NCBI RefSeq assembly: GCF_964340395.1
Contig: NC_135554.1
Location: 7,396,475-7,460,474, forward strand
Source of the DNA: Glandiceps talaboti
Lineage: Eukaryota > Hemichordata > Enteropneusta > Spengelidae
Reading direction: 5' to 3'
Length of the DNA stretch: 64,000 bases
Shown: one piece after another, positions 25,901 to 40,300 of the stretch
Layout of the letters: each line of letters starts with the position of its first letter
Position numbering within the stretch: position 1 is the first letter of the stretch
The notes under the pieces: model-generated
Database searches by the model: none
What the model was told of the DNA's origin: nothing
What the model saw: only the letters and a program-made list of their open reading frames with translations
Made by a program: the position numbers and the translations under genes

Positions 25901-28900
25901 TTACGTATCCGTACTAATACAATCTTGAGACCAGCAAAACAATATGTGATACCCCCTAGGTGTGAATGTATAATTTCGGCTAAGTTAAGGGGCTCATTCC
26001 CAAATGGTCTGATAGGAACCACTACAAATGTGACATCATTAAATTATTTAGGTATTCAAACAGCGAGATTATTAACATCAACCAATCATGATTCAGTTCC
26101 AGTCAGATTAATTAACGTTTCTGACGACCAAGTTACATTAGGGAGGCACATACGTTTAGGAACTTTTCAGCCACTCCCAGACGGCACAACTTTGCATAAT
26201 TTTGACATGACAGACAATAATATACATAATGAGACACAACCCTCTATGGAACGGGCAGAATTTAATTCCTTATTTGACTTCACTGGGCAATGCTCTGATT
26301 TGACGGACAGCCAAATTAATGACTTACAAGACGTACTATGGAAAAATAGACAGGCTTTTGTTGACAGATCAAATACTTTGGGCTATTGTGATATTATCAA
26401 GCATACAATAGACTTAGAGCCCAATGCCCGTGTAAAACCAAAGGCACCTTATAGGGTTTCGCCACAGAAACGTGAGGAAATAACAAGACAAATAAATGAC
26501 TTGTTAGATCAAGACATAATTAAACCTAGCACATCCCCATACAGTGCTCCGGTATTGCTGGTTAAAAAACCATCAGGAAAATGGAGGCTTGTAATTGATT
26601 ACCGTGAATTGAATAAGGTAACAATTCCAAACACATATCCATTACCTGAAACAAGGGATGTCCTCGAAACAGTCGGAAGTCAGTCGCCCAAATATTTTTC
26701 TACACTCGACATGACGAGTGGATTTTGGCAAATAGCTCTCGATGAGAAAGATTCACATAAAACGGCATTCGTTAGCCATGATGGTAAGTTTGAGTTTAGA
26801 ACGTTGCCACAAGGCCTGCGTAATTCAAGTGCCTCGTTCCAAAACACCGTAAAATTCCTCTTACGTAACTTAGAATTTCGCACCTGTATTTGTTACGTGG
26901 ACGATATTTTAGTGTACGCAAGGACGTTTCAAGAACACCTTCACAACCTTGACGTTGTCCTAGGTAGGCTAATTAATGCAAATTTGAAATTAGGTCCGCA
27001 AAAATGTACATTTGGGAAAAGGGAGGTAAAGTTCCTAGGTCATATATTGAATGAGAATGGCATTTCAACTGACCCAAAAAAGGTCGAGGCAATATCTAAA
27101 TTTCCAGTACCAACAAATAAATCCCAACTTCAATCATTCTTAGGCTGTGCGGGATATTATCGACGATTTATACACAACTATTCTAAGATAGCTAATCCCC
27201 TGCATAGACTACTTGTAAAGGATACAAAATTCATATGGGACAATGATTGTCAACTAGCATTTGATAAGTTAAAACTAGCATTGACATCAAAACCGATATT
27301 AGCATATCCACGATTTGACGAGAAATTTCTATTATATACGGATGCGTCAGCATACAGTGTAGGTTTCGTATTAGCACAAGTTCAAGATGGTATGGAACGA
27401 GTAATATCTTATGGAGGACGCACTCTCAATCCGGCACAACGAAATTATACGTGTACAGAACGTGAGGGTCTTGCTGTAATACATGCATTAGCTCAATGTG
27501 ATGTGTACCTACGAGGAAATGAATTCACAATAATCACAGATCATGCAAACTTAGTCTACTTATTCAAAATGAAAGCTCCGAGCGGTAGGCTAGCCAGATG
27601 GATTTTAAAAGTGCAGGGATACACATATAATATCATACATAAGTCAGGCGCTTCTATACCACATGCCGACGGTTTATCGCGACGTGAATATCCACCTGAA
27701 AAGTATCAAAACACTGATATAACATCAACAGAAAATTCTAGTTCAAATGAGATAAATTTTACACACGATCAGTCACAACTAACTATGAATGAAATTACTA
27801 ACATTCCAAAGATATCCGAGTTACAACTCAACCCACATGAGGATATCCTAACGGATATTAGAAATCTATACGACTCGCCTGAAACTGATATCAAGACTAA
27901 ACAGTCTAACACGATCTCTTCTAACACAGTGACCTTACATAGTGAGACAACTGATACTGATGACTTTAATGCCGACAACCTCTCTACTTTACAACGTCAG
28001 GACAAGCAATTATTGCCAATGATTAACTATTTAACTAACGATGGTGAATTACCTTCCAACACTAAACATGCTCAGAAAATAATACAAAGCAGTGACAATT
28101 TTGTTGTCCTAAACGGAGTTCTATATCATTACTGGTCCCCCACAGGCAAATCAGCTAAGGCTCGTGATTGTATCCGACAATTAGTACTCCCAAAATCCTT
28201 ACAACTATACATATTAAAGAGGCTTCATGATGATGTTACAGCAGGACACTTGGGTACTTCCCGAACAATACAGGCAATCCGGTTACGTTATTATTGGGAA
28301 AGTTTAATTAAGGACGTAACGACTTACGTGGCTTCTTGTGCATTTTGCCATTCACGAAAACATGGAATTCGCTATCGTTCAAAATTACTTCCGTTAAAAG
28401 TAAATGGTGTATTTGATAAGATAGGAATTGATTTTGTAGGAAAATTGACCACAACACAACGTGGAAATAACTACATATTAGTTATCACAGAATACCTTAC
28501 CAAATTTTGTTGGGCATTCCCAACCGCGGATTGCAAAGCGGAAACAGTTTCTCGAATACTATTCGAAAACATATTCTGCCAATTTGGATTCCCAAATACA
28601 TTGTTGTCTGACCAAGGATCAGCATTTATGTCTCAAATTGTTACTGAATTATGCAGATATTTTGACGTCATTAAACGATCTTCATCTGCGTATGCACCTT
28701 CAACGAACGGTCAAGTGGAGAAGTTGAATGGTTCTATACTTACGATGCTTTCTATGTATGCAAATTTATCTGCAAATGATTGGGACGAATATCTTCAATC
28801 TGTCCTTTTTGCATACAGGGCAACACCCCATGAAACTACTGGAGTATCACCCTTCTGTGCTCTCTTTGGCACGGAACCGCGACTTCCAGTCGATGTTGAA

Positions 28901-31900
28901 ATATTGCCAAAATTAGGTAAATCACGTAACATTCAATTTCATTTGGATGAACTGGCAAACAGAAGGAATTTAGCAATATCACTAGCCAAGGAAAACATTC
29001 AGAAAGCACAAGATAGAATGAAAACATATCATGATACAAAAAAGGCACGGGATCACATGTTCAAGGTAGGGGATATTGTATATTTACATCACCCTGCAGT
29101 CAAACTGGGTCATAGTCGTAAATTTCACCATCCTTACCGTGGACCGTTTAGGATAATCAAACAGGTTTCACCTGTAAATTTTGAGTTAGAACATATCACA
29201 GGAAATAAGAAATATCCTAAGGTAATTCATTCAAATCGACTGAAGCATGCCCGACTAAGACCCCAGCATCTATTGAGTAATAATGAAGAGACAACAACAC
29301 AAACAGATACTGAAAATCCTGCTAGGCAAAATAATCACACTACAACCAACGACACTAATGTCACCTTAATAACTAACAATGACGATGAACAACACACAAA
29401 TAAGACACAGTATCACATGAACTCAGAAACTGAATATTATTCATTTCCGGAAGCAACTTCAGGTTCACACACCAAGAGTCCAAGAGGACGATCGTGGCGC
29501 CAAACTATTCGTAAACGAGCTGAAATAAGGCGGGAATTACAAAATACTCGACAAAGTCAGACTAATGTAAGTTCTGATACCGCTGCAACTATATCTACCA
29601 CTGACAATGAACAGACATATTATAGCATTGAGAAAATAATTCGTGGTAGGTATAAGAATGGTAAACTTCAGTATTTAGTTAAATGGGAAAATTACTCCTC
29701 AGATTTCAATAGCTGGGAACCTATAGAAAATTTAAACCAATCTGCACTAAGGAGTCTAAAAGACAACCCCGTTTCTATATCTGGTTCACGAAGTTATAAA
29801 CGTCATCGTCAAGTAAACACTTAGGGTCAAATTTCGGGACACGACCTGTTTGATTGCTGCAGACGGTCTCTCACACAAGACGTTAACATATCGCATTGTG
29901 CGAAATTGATATTATTTGACATCTGATATCACATAGTATTACAAAGTTATTCAAGGTCAATTAATTGAGTTATCATTTGAGAGTGCCTGTATGATTGATT
30001 GTGAGTTAAAATTAAAAAGGGGTTTATATTTTCTGGAACAAAGACGGTTGTGATTGTGTGAGTGATTGGATTAGTCTGGCCAGACGCTGAATGAGAGAGG
30101 CCATGGAAAGGTACTTCTTCAATGATCACTCAAAAGAAAGACCGACATTTTCGAAAACAAAGTGATAATCGCTATATTTATATTTGTTAAATTACTCCTG
30201 TCATTGAAAATATTACTGTTTGATTACCACACAAGAAGACAGCAAATTCTTGACCAAAGTGGTAAACATTTTGTTTGTATGGCAAAACAGTCAGATTCAT
30301 TACCATATAAGTCGTTGGGCGTTAATCTCTAAATTCATTTTAAAGATGTTCCGCGTTTTCTAACTTTAGTCAATGATATTTAAACGGTCTTAATATTGCA
30401 TTACGTCTCTATGCCTGGGATTTTGCACTCCTTTGAGATTTAACGTACTATTCTAAACATGGACGATTGGTTCTACCGTGAAATTTATTATGAAAACGAT
30501 GTGTGGACAACGGATGCGTTGGATTATAACTGTTTATTAATTGAAGATCCATTTAACAGGGCTCTTAAAATACATCAAGATCCACTTCTTCTAGAAGCCC
30601 TCAGATTACAATGTATTGCTGATTCGCCAGCGTCGAGAGATTATACTCCTATATATGAAAATGTCGATGAATATTGTCCACGAAATACCAAATATTTCTA
30701 CAGAATGGATAAAGCGGTGCATCAAGCTATTAAAACAGACCACGGTAACTTTTTAGAGTACGCTTTGAACAACTATGACTTACGATTTCCTCTCAATTAT
30801 TATGATCACTGGCAAACACACATAACGGTAACGGCTTTGGAGCATCTCAGTTTAAATTGTTTAAAGGTCATATTCGCGTATTTTTCAAAATTCAATATCC
30901 CTTGGCATTCTTTGAAAGTAGATGTGCTCTGTCACGCATTATCTGAATGTTATAATTACCGTCATGTAGAACTTCATGATGCCAAGTTTCAAAGGGCACT
31001 GAAAATCTTAAAATATATCATGTCACATAAACAAGCGCTGACTCCTCACGCACAAGCATTATTCAGTTCCATGTACAAGATTGTCTCTTTGCGGCCATAT
31101 CTAAAACCAATCATTCCGTATTATAATCAACCAGATACCTTATTTGCTCAATGTATTTTCAAAATTAGACATTGTCTATCGTTAGGTTGGAGTCCAAAGT
31201 TCTATGGAGGTTATATAAATTTGTCTATTACAAAGCAGGAAAGTGAACGCCGAGTTTCACGATTACAACTTCCAAAATCTATCAAATCAGCTGTTTCGGA
31301 TTCGCGCACTATTTTCACTGTTGCTACTTTTCCATTACCTCCATTTCATCCTCATCATTATACCTATAATTGGTATAATGGCTATCCTAATACGGTAATT
31401 TACCCACAAATAGATGACACGTATTTATTTCCACGCAAACAAACAAACAAACAAACAAACGACAAAGTGAACTAATTAGAAATAGACATTTTTACATTCT
31501 TCGGATCTCATACAGATCACTCTTTCCAAATTCGTCATATTACCTTATATGGTAAGAAAAGTTTTGACTACCCCAGCCTCGTTATTTTCATAACAGAAGA
31601 ATTTCTATAATCGGACATGATCACACTACCCACTAAATACAATTGCTAAAAGTTTATTTCATCATTCACCATGGCACGAACAACTTTTCTATCTAAAATG
31701 GTTGGAACGACTTTCTTACTCTACATCACATTTGTACCATTTTTAAATGCCAAAAGTGAATGGTCTGACGATTTCGTGGCAACCGACGATATCCAACGCC
31801 TAAATTATGGAGTGATTTTCGAAAAAGTTGCAGTAATTGAAGCATCATCCAGCAGTTGGTCACTAACAATCGCAGTTCCGTGGCTAGATATCTCTGAAAT

Positions 31901-34900
31901 CGCAAAGGCTACGTCGACATTTCAACATAAACAGGTGTGTCTCTTAAATGTTACTGATGCAATGTGTGATGAATTCTCTGCTTCTATTAAAACGTTAAAC
32001 TATCGTATAAAATACAAACTGAAAGCATTACGACATTGTTTAAATGAACTGGATCGACTATCATCATTTAAGTATGGAAACAAGGGATTTGACAAAACCT
32101 TTGCCACCTCGGAACGTCAGTCTCGAGCAGCAATTATACCGATTATTGGCCAAATATCGAAAACTTTATTTGGAACAGCTACAACAAAAGATGTTACAAT
32201 TTTGGCTCGTCATATTTCTTCAGTTGAGGAGGAACTAACACATCAACGTACAGGTCTACGTCATTTCACATCGGATCTGAGTTCTGTACTCAAGATAACG
32301 AATCAACGAATTGACAATTTGTGGTCTTCTGTTAATAACACTTTTTCGACTGTAGAACAATTAACAATTGCAGTAGCAGACATTGAACGACTCCGTTTAC
32401 AAACACAACGACAAGAACACAGTTACCATCTTTCAAATGACCAATTTCATCGTTATATGTTGCTTTTAAATGCTCTCGATGACAGATCAAGAACATTGGA
32501 TGTTTTAATCAACAAAGCAACAGAACGCTTAATTGGAATGCAAACTCTACTGGAAGGTTATTTACCTCCAGAATTCGTTTCTTCTAAGCTTCTGGAAGAC
32601 TCGCTGCAAAATTTACAGGAAAATTTTCAAAAGAAATTCCCACAATATTCTCTGTGTCATTCGCATTCAAGCTATTACCATCGACAGAAAGGAGCTACAT
32701 TTTATAGATCTGGTCATAACATGTATATCAACATCCTAGTACCTTTATGTCGCCATTCATTGATTTTTGATGTATTTAAGGTAATTCATCTACCAATTCC
32801 ATCATTTCCTTTAGGAGATCATAACACAAATGAAACTGCCCTTGCACGATCTGTTACTGTTTTAAATAATTTGCCAGATTACTTTGCAGCCCAGCGAAAT
32901 GGGGAATATTTTCTAGAAATGTCAACAGCTGAATTTCAAACGTGTCAAGGTTTATCGATTCTAATTTGCCAACCACTTACGATTCTAAAACCAGATTTAC
33001 CATCATGCGCTCGAGCAGTAATATTGAATCAGCATTCAAAAATTTTAAAATGGTGTAATCCTCAAATGATTGTCCGTCATACCGGTATTCCAAAAGCTAA
33101 AGTACTTCGAAATTCACAAGTATTAATACAGGGTTCTTCGTCAGACTGGCATCTCTCTTGTAGTGACTCAATGGTACAAAAAATTGACAAGTGTCACTTT
33201 TGCATAATTACAATACCGTGTGGTTGTCTGTTATTTTCAAACCACTATTTCATAGATACATTGGCAAATAGTTGCCAGCAGGATCACAAGGTAGTATACA
33301 GTCATACTTTAAATGTACCAGTCCTTATGTCCTTGTATAGCACAACCCTTCCGAATTTGAAATTTTCCACTTTGAGTGAAACTCCCATGACTGTTCAATT
33401 GCCCCACATAAAAGTTATGGAAAATGAGTGGCAACAAACCTTGGGCAGGGAAAATAATATCAAAATCGATTTAAATCGTGCTGCCACTATGCTTCGTGAA
33501 AATTCTAAAGTTTTTCTCACGCCAATGGATCAATTTAAAGACGAAAATATCAAAATTAGTGATAGTTCACTGGATTTTACCTTATTCTCAACCCCGACTT
33601 GGATACCATTGGCATTTTCATGTTTTAACTTAGCACTAACAATCTATCTGATGTGGAAATTGAGAAATTTGAATATAACACTACAAATCCTAATGACTAG
33701 AAAAGTTGATTCGCAGCAAATTTATTGGTTTAAATCTACGATCCCATCGCCTACACAAGCATTTGAACCTACACAGAATACCGATTATATCAAATATATT
33801 ATTGAAGCACTGTGTATCTTTGCTCTCTGTTTCATATTCATGGCCACCTATAAATACTGCCTTCGTACAATTAGACAATATTGGCGAAAACTAACAAGTA
33901 AGAATAGAGATCATGAAGAGGGTCCTGGTGAGATGTCTAGCATTCCGATGCTACCCACTCAATCTAATGATAGTATGAACAATAGTAATAAGGACATGAT
34001 ACCCTTGACTGTCTGTACGATTCATGACAACCCCTTAGAAGGCCCCTTCATTCATGAAAATAAGGACGCACCTAATGCGACTATTGACATACCAGACGTG
34101 ACTGATACACGGTCTCATAGTGTTGATGCTAGTAAATCCAGCGCTAATAAGACCTTACGTACTCCGGTTAAACATGATAAGGCTAATTCACAGTGTGACC
34201 CCTTGAGTTTAACTTGGTTTACAATATAAAGGTAGCGTCACTGGAATTTTGATGGTTGACTATAGTCAATTTTGATTTCTGACTTTGAATTTATTATTAA
34301 TGGTACCTATTTATAATGATGATTTCAATTTTGACGTCAATTTGTAACATTTTATTGATTTTTTTTGTATAATTACTTTTGAACTTTATTACTTATTGAA
34401 ATGAGAACATTGAACTCTGGACGTTGAGATCATTTCAACTATGACTGTTGAAATAATATTGAACTCTACACTGTGAGACAATTTTGAACTTCTGATAAGA
34501 AGAAACATTTCAACTATGGACATTTTGAGTAATAATTAAGATAATGCGTTAAGATTAGATAAGAGATATTTTAATTTGTTGAAGACAAGTATTTAACGTT
34601 TATATAAGACACTTTTTCCATTTTAAGATATTTAGATAAGAGTGTTTACGATTTTGGATAAGTATATTTTAACTTTCAATGCCGACGTGTGTAATTTTCT
34701 GTCGACATAAGTGATTTCAATAATTTTATTAACATACTTGTATTAACATTCTAACATTTAAGTAATTTCAGAGACTTTGAACTTTTACTAATATTTTAAC
34801 ATTTTAACTACAACCAAAAACAACAAAAAAACAAAACAAAACAAAAAAAATAATTATTACCGATTTTCTATTCTTTGATTACATTTTACCTTACACAGAA

Positions 34901-36853
34901 TATCTTTGAATTTTGAATTTTACACAAATTATTAACATTTCTATACCTTTAATTACTCTTTTATTATTCTTTTCAATTTCAATTGCTTAATTGTTTTGGG
35001 GACAAAACACTATGGGGTAGGGGGTGGTGTTACAAAGTATATAACTGTATTATAAACACAGTAATTGTATCTAGGTTACCCGACCGTGTGAGGTCTAATT
35101 GATTAATGAGATAGTAATACGAGCTAGACCATGTTATTACTTGTAATTAAGTGAACGTTTGCAAGTGTCACTACAAGTGATAAATCACAACTTTTAATGA
35201 ATTCAGCCTTAGTAGAAAAGAGTATTTTCAAAATAGATTATCTCTGAATTAAATTAACTGTAGTTCATAAACACTTCCTATATAAGGAAAAGAATTGAAG
35301 TTTACTGTAAACATGTTATTTACTATAACCATATTTGTATTACGGAATGAAGATTTTAGATTTGAATAAAATGTGAATGTTGGGTGTATGCTAATAAGCT
35401 ACTTTACACGGGGAGAGATCTTGCGGGGCGGAAGAGAGCAACACGTCTGGATTTACGGTGTCTGATCTGCGTCGTAGTATGAATACTACGGGGAACTATT
35501 GTTTCTATCTAGTTTGAACTGCCGTAAGTGAAGGAAAACGAATTCAAAGCTCTCGTATTGTCGGTTTAAGCATACACCCACTTCACCAAAAGTAATATTC
35601 TGTGTGCTTGTGAGTTTATCCCCTGAATACGTGTCCTGAGATTCTGGTACCTCTGAGATTGACTGTGTGCGTTTGAAGTTACAACTTGAATTTGGTCAAT
35701 AACTATCAACACCAAAGACAAGTCTGTAGCACTTTCAGCTTTCGCTGACAGCGGAGCTAAAAAGTCGACAATATAAAGTTCACTACAATAAGGAAGGTAG
35801 GCATACATCGAGTCATTACCACGTTATAATGTTCAGCCTACAGAATTGTGTAAAGTATACCCTTTAAAACATTCATGTATGATGTCAAATTTTGTTTACT
35901 TACTTCCAGACCTTGTTGTCAAGAGTAACTGGTTACTAGAAGGGCCACTTCCTGCCATGTTATCCATTGTCATTGTTAATTCATAAGCTGTACAAGGATT
36001 TAGTTCTGTGATTGTCACACCAGTGTCGTCAGAGTCAGTCATTATAGTATCATATTCTGTATTACTTCCATTTATCCTGAAGTAAACCGTGTATGACGCC
36101 ACTTCATTACATCGAAGTCTAGCAGGTTCAAGATCAGCTTCGGCTGTCTGAAATCGAAAATCGTACAACAGTGAATGTCATAAGTCACATGTCTCTGTGT
36201 GGTATAACGTGGTCAGGACAAAAATGACCAACAGAAATGACCAACAATTTCTAAGTAATACCTGCTCTCCCGGCTTTTGAATAGGAAAAAAGCCATTCAT
36301 CAGAAAACTTCCTCAATATGAAGGCAGTGTTTCAAGTTACCAACTCTGTTTGCCAGAGTTCCTTGAAGAATTCAGGATATACTATTACTAAACACACCAA
36401 TACTTCCTAAAAGCTGAACTACAGGGATCCGAGCATTATGTTATGCAGATCAATGTGTCAACATCGTTTTGGTAAGATTAAATGTAGATTGACCTTACAT
36501 CATGTGTTTCGCCAGATACAACATACACACGCCATAACACATGAATATTATAAAAATAAAACAATGAAAAACAACTTGTTAGCAATCCCTTTAACAAAGA
36601 CAATGGACGTTTAATTTACAATGGTCGGTATTGATATACCATGTAAATATTGACAGTGACATGTGTATGTATATATACCCATACCCAACCCATTGTCCAT
36701 CTTTAAACCACTTGCAAAATACGGATTAGAATGATTTGGTTCCACGTTGCTCACCTCCCATGTGATTTGAATATATGATGACGTCACAGTGCTGGCTTGA
36801 TTGAGATTTGGCCTACCCAATGGAGCTGTGTATAAAATAATAAAATGAACAAA

Positions 36854-36913
<60 letters not shown>

Positions 36914-36950
36914 ATTGTATAATACTCTCGTATAATGCTTCTTCTACCCT

Positions 36951-37020
<70 letters not shown>

Positions 37021-37267
37021 AGGGTAGAAGAAAATCAAGTCGGGTTTTTCGTCTCTACAAGCCTGTTTCGTGAGTAAATCACTCGTCAGGAGATGTTGAT
37101 GTACTGAATATTCAGTACATCAACATCTCCTGACGAGTGATTTACTCACGAAACAGGCTTGTAGAGACGAAAAACCCGACTTGATTTTCTTCTACCCTCA
37201 ACATATACTCCGCTCTGCGTGCAGACGTATCGAGCACTGTACTACGGACAAATCTTACCACTGACTT

Positions 37268-37364
<97 letters not shown>

Positions 37365-40300
37365 AAATAATGACTAGAAGAGATGACACAGTTCAAAAGT
37401 CGGCCTTACTTCCAATGCCAAGATGTGAAGCGATGAGGAACGTTTCAATGTGACTTGCACACCTTTATCAGGCTCAGCTGTTACTATAACTACCTGACAA
37501 ACCTGGAGTAACTGCGCATGTATGTTGTAAACAAAATAGAACTTAAGCTTGATAAACACGTGTCTAAAAAAGAGTGCAGTGCAATTGTATAATACTGGTA
37601 TAGACTAGTCTGGAATTGCTGTTTGTTCGTAATCATTAAGTCCTTGTGGGTACATCGATCTTGCTCTGTGTATCCAGATGATTTCCGTTTGTTCCATTGT
37701 ATCAATGTCTGGTTTTGGGATATGGCAAATGATTGTAGCTGTAAACGCATTGTCGGATATAGTGTGTCCTGACATCCGGAAATAGGCACAACATAAGGAC
37801 TTCTGTCTTTTCTATTAGTTCTTATGTTCGAGCGGTGTCCATTGATTCGTTTGTGGAAATGTTGAGTAGTTTGACCGATGTATTGTATGTTGCAGGTACG
37901 GCAGGTTATGACATATAATATATTACATGACTTGCAATTGACTTCATCCTTGATGTGATAGCTTTTTCTCGTGACTGTCGATGTGAAAACTTTGGTGTCT
38001 TGAATTATTGAGCAGCAGGGGCATCTTGGTGTTTTGCAAGGTTTGAAACCCAAAGTAACTTGCTCTGACTTTGCGTGTTTCAACCGGTTTTGATGAAGAA
38101 TGTCGCCAATTGTTGCTGGTTTTCTGTAGGCAATGACTGGTGGTTCCGGCATGACTTGTTGCATACGAGTTGACGACTGTAGTATAACTTTCTGAAGATG
38201 TGGTTGGCGTGGGTCGTAAGTTGTAACCCAGGGCATTCTATTCGTTGGAGTTTTCTGCTGGTATTGTAGCAATTTGGTGCGATTAGGGATGGAGGCACGA
38301 GCAGACTGTGAGTTGATGCATTTTTCAGAAAAACCACTGTTCTTGAGGAAGATGTGAAATTCTGAAAGTCGTTTATCGCACCATTCTGGTTTGCTACAAA
38401 TGCGACGGATTCCGAGAGCACCTGGGTAGACGATGGATATAAAGGTATGCCGTTAAAGGTAAAACAAAGTATAAAGGTATAACGATGGGAAGCGATGGGT
38501 TTACTGTAGAGATCCGTTTCTAATTTATTGTTGTCTAGGTGTATATTGACGTCGAGGAATGCAACGTAGGTTAAGCTTATTTCTGCGGTGAATTTAATTT
38601 TCGGGTGGCGGTTGTTGAGTCGGTAGCTGTTGAGAAGGCAGCGAGATCATCGATGAACCGATCCGTTACTTCTGGATGATTTGGTATAGTAAAGTAATAT
38701 TTTCTCATCCACTATCTCATGTATATATTTGCATACGAAACGGCAAATGGTGTCCCCATAGCTGTACCTGAGACCTGCCTGAAGTAGTTACTATTGAATG
38801 TGAAGAAGTTATTCTCTAAAATGAATCTGGCTAATAACGCTATGTTTTTTTTATGTCTTATTGATTGGTAACTGAACCTGTGCGCAAGGCGTCTTCTACT
38901 GCTGCGATGCCTCCATCGATGTCAATATTGGGGTAGAGTGCCACTACATCTATAGCTAATATGTGTATGAAAGGGAGTGGGACCATTATAAGTTGTTCAA
39001 CATGATAAAGGAAGCTTGTGGTGTTTTTTACTAGCTCTGTGCAATACAGATGACAAACGGGTGAACGTTTCCAATCGACCCAAAGAGAGGCTTCGCGTGT
39101 AGGGGCTCCCACCTGGCTGCATATTGGTCGTCCTGGAGGTAAATGACCTGTAGCTTTGATCTTATGGATTTTACCGAGGATGTGGAAGTAGGCACCTTTA
39201 CGATTAGGCCAGTTTAAAATAGCTTCAGTTTCCTTGTCTGACAATTTGAAATGAAAAGATATTAAGTCGGAGAGTTGGCTTTGGACGTTCGTTGATTGGT
39301 CAGATGCTACGCTTTCATATGCAGATATGTTCGATAGTTGGGAGATGCATTCCTTCTCGTAGTCTGCAGCATTCCATATCACTGGCTCCTCCCTTGTCTG
39401 CACGACCGATCACAATAGAATTATCATTTTTCAAACATTGAGAGCTCTGCGTTGTTGTAAATTAAGACTACTCCTAATATCTGGCACCTCATGACTTTTG
39501 ATCGTGCGATATACGTTTTTAGGATTGATAACACTCAAGTGCATCGTTACGATTTAGTGGTGGGTTACGGTTGGAATGAATGTAGAGTAATGGTGGAGGT
39601 GCTCATTGGTGATTCAGAATTTTGGTCGAAAAAGAACTCTTTCCAACGAATGCGCCTAATATAATTACTAACATCTGCCAATTCACGTGCATGCTTATAA
39701 AGTGGCGGTGGAGGACGGAATGATAATGGGAGCTGAAGAAGAGATGTTTCATGTGGAGACAAAGAGCGATTACTTAAGTTCAGAATGTTATTATTGTTGA
39801 CCGAAAGTGAGCTCAGTTTGCGCATCTCGGGTTGATGTTTGTGATTACAAGCTTTCCGTCTTGAACAAGGAAAATGTCGATTTTTACGCGTTTCATGGGA
39901 AGATCTTGAGGTTCAGTGGACGTCTTCATATTTACAGTACATTTGTCATTAATTAAAGAAGACAGTTTCTTGTCATGACGACGTTGTATTTGTTTTCTGA
40001 GTGTGCCACATCTGTTAGTAATTTCACGGCGTTTTGAATTGTATTCGCCACCAGTTGATAACTTCAATGTATTCAGGGCAGTCTTGTTCTGTATTCTTAA
40101 TTCAGGAATGTACTGTTTTTCATATGTAGATATGAGGAGATAGTTCAATTTAAGTGATGTGTCATCAAGCACTGAGCGCCAATCAGAAAGCAGGCGGGGA
40201 TCATTTACAGGTGGCGTAGGGACTGGCAGTTGTAATGCATTGGTGGTTATTCTCTTTTGTTGACAATATTTGGAGTAACGTAAATGTTCAACAAAACGTG

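Larger units (their letters stand above)
23502..35731 (+). mobile_element. Complete env-bearing, chromodomain Ty3/gypsy LTR element (12,230 bp)
   Basis: Identical-looking 704-bp LTRs (TG..CA) flank gag, pol, an extra ORF and an env-like ORF. A 4-bp target duplication cttt is found at 23498-23501 and 35732-35735. No ORF is broken. The domain order PR-RT-RNaseH-IN puts it in Ty3/gypsy (Metaviridae); the integrase carries a C-terminal chromodomain. It lies in intron 8 of the RPTP gene in antisense orientation, so its polyadenylation signals do not face the host transcript. Identical LTRs and intact frames suggest recent insertion. Confidence 0.95.

Noticed and set aside
37012-37207. CRISPR-like or attachment-site interpretation of the palindrome and other inverted repeats
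   Set aside because: This is eukaryotic nuclear DNA, arms are adjacent without regular spacers, and no cas or integrase context exists.
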